From assembly GCA_003118195.1 (NCBI GenBank), contig BEXV01000279.1:73871-137870 (forward strand): a stretch of 64,000 nt of DNA, in the 5' to 3' direction. The translations under genes and the position numbers were made by a program. Position 1 is the stretch's first letter, and the number at the start of each line of letters is the position of its first letter. This document shows positions 62,691 through 64,000 of this stretch, one piece after another. The notes below the pieces were generated by a model. It was not told the origin of the DNA. It searched no databases and saw nothing but the letters and a program-made list of their open reading frames with translations. This DNA is from Hemicentrotus pulcherrimus. Lineage: Eukaryota; Echinodermata; Echinoidea; Camarodonta; Strongylocentrotidae.

Positions 62691-64000
62691 CTCAAAATAA
62701 ATTTCTTCTGTCTTGTCTTAAATAAATTGGGAAAGAGTTGGAAGTAGAAAAAAAAAGGTTTGTCTCGATAGAAACACATGATGGGTGTTTCATTATTGGA
62801 GATTCCATGAATATCACCAGTGAACATACACATGCTTATATATGGATAACAAGTATGAGGAAAAAAAATTCACTTGAATGAGAGGACAACTAAGTTACTT
62901 ATCATACTACAGCAGCTTGTGATACACAGCGGGTGGGAAACATGATGTTGAATGTTCAACTTAAATGTCACTGCTACCATCAATAATATAACATTACTAC
63001 CTACTGCTTGATGTAAGTACATAATCTGTAGAGAGCCAGAAGGACGATAGCTGTCATAAAAAATAGGTCATTAAGACTTTCTGATTCTCAACAGAAAAAA
63101 CACAAAAGTTATTTCAAGGTTAGGCCTACTGCTAGCATTGATGAGATGACCTGATTACCTACTGTTCTTGAAATTAATCCAAATGAAATAGTTATGTCAA
63201 GGTTGGCCTAATTCTCACTTTTAGTAAATAACATTGTCTACTGTTTCTGAAAGCAACAAATACAGATTTAACACAACTGACATGAAATACTTTATGAAAA
63301 GTTTTCAACTTCCTTGAATATTGACATAATTTCATCTGAATACAGAGTGAGTAGTCCAAGCAGCATCACAAACTGAAGGATATCATCTAAAGAAGGTGAA
63401 AGTGGATAGCCTACACCTGAAAAGCTAAAGCATCAATCAAAATGTAAACTGTATGATCTAGGCATTATCTTGAGAGCAGCTGAATAACTGCACAGGAAGT
63501 CGTAATCCTTGGTATTCAAATGCATGTTTACTAAACCCAGTAATGATCCTGCAGTTGTTTCACAATATAGGCCACATATTGTCATTGCTAGTAATGACTT
63601 CATTACACGCATCTCCTGAGAGCTAGAATGGTATTAACTCATGTAATATCGTATATTGCTCTTTAGTAAACAATGTATATTATTTTGTGTGTGTGTTCAG
63701 AGCCAGAATGATGTTGACTCTGTGTTTAGTAAATGAACAAATGATCTTAATGATTTTAGCTACCATCACATAAAATTTATACCATAATGATGCAAAAGAG
63801 AGAATTGCAGTAAAAAAGAAGAAGAAGGAAACAAAAAAAGGGGGGGGGGTCTTAAATGCACAACTAGTATAAATCATGTAATATATCACAATAGTGGTGA
63901 TCTTTATAATGATACCAATGACATTGATGATGATAGTTCTGATGAAATTCAAAGTGATTAAAATAACGATAATGATGATGATGGTGATGGTAGTTGTGAT
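62691..64000. other. Gene-free right end
   Basis: AT-rich. It includes a degenerate tandem duplication at 63107-63272 with an 83-bp offset (GTTATTTCAAGGTTAGGCCT against GTTATGTCAAGGTTGGCCTA), a poly-G run at 63841-63849, and a GAT/GGT-type repeat starting at the window edge (about 63970-64000). No exon is supported. Confidence 0.6.

Noticed and set aside
1..64000. CRISPR arrays, bacterial operons, rRNA and functional tRNA genes
   Set aside because: No regular repeat-spacer structure, no packed gene layout and no intact cloverleaf were seen; the introns and repeats are eukaryotic.

Overview
The window looks like nuclear DNA of a marine invertebrate deuterostome, most likely an echinoderm. It is AT-rich. 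It has GT-AG introns, many long GA/CT microsatellites, TTAA-flanked miniature transposons and abundant tacatgta and taggccta words. Its one clear gene is a metazoan Rho-family GTPase. The echinoderm assignment is an inference from this overall texture; no diagnostic marker was found.

Layout. 1-5.4 kb is intergenic and carries a retrotransposon-like tail and two related TTAA elements, one of them a shortened inverted copy. 5.4-6.07 kb holds a CpG-rich promoter-like segment with CCAAT and CRE-like sites, followed by a 5' leader with a small upstream ORF. 6073-15477 is a complete three-exon gene on the + strand for a RHOU/RHOV-type (Wrch/Chp) GTPase of 260 residues. All splice sites and phases agree, and every G box is intact. 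15.5-36.4 kb holds the 3' flank of that gene, microsatellites, a foldback, one copy of a second miniature element, and several short open segments behind good splice acceptors that I cannot assign. 36.4-62.7 kb contains no recognisable gene. It may be one long intron of a minus-strand gene, because a candidate last exon (36444-36484) and a candidate microexon (62664-62685) join in compatible phase. Inside this interval are islands of unusually balanced, non-repetitive sequence that resemble conserved regulatory elements (about 40.9, 49.2 and 50.8 kb), two RFX X-box motifs, a tRNA-like SINE, the second copy of the miniature element, and an 85-bp tandem array built on TGACGTA half-sites. 61.4-64 kb has a weakly coding-like open frame and further tandem arrays.

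Only the GTPase is a confident gene. Most other open frames are products of pyrimidine-rich microsatellites or start on non-ATG codons. The candidates kept are marked as weak. I found no evidence of a new multi-gene system. The most useful leads are the possible regulatory islands, the two TTAA element families with matching ends, the TGACGTA array and the candidate minus-strand exon pair.
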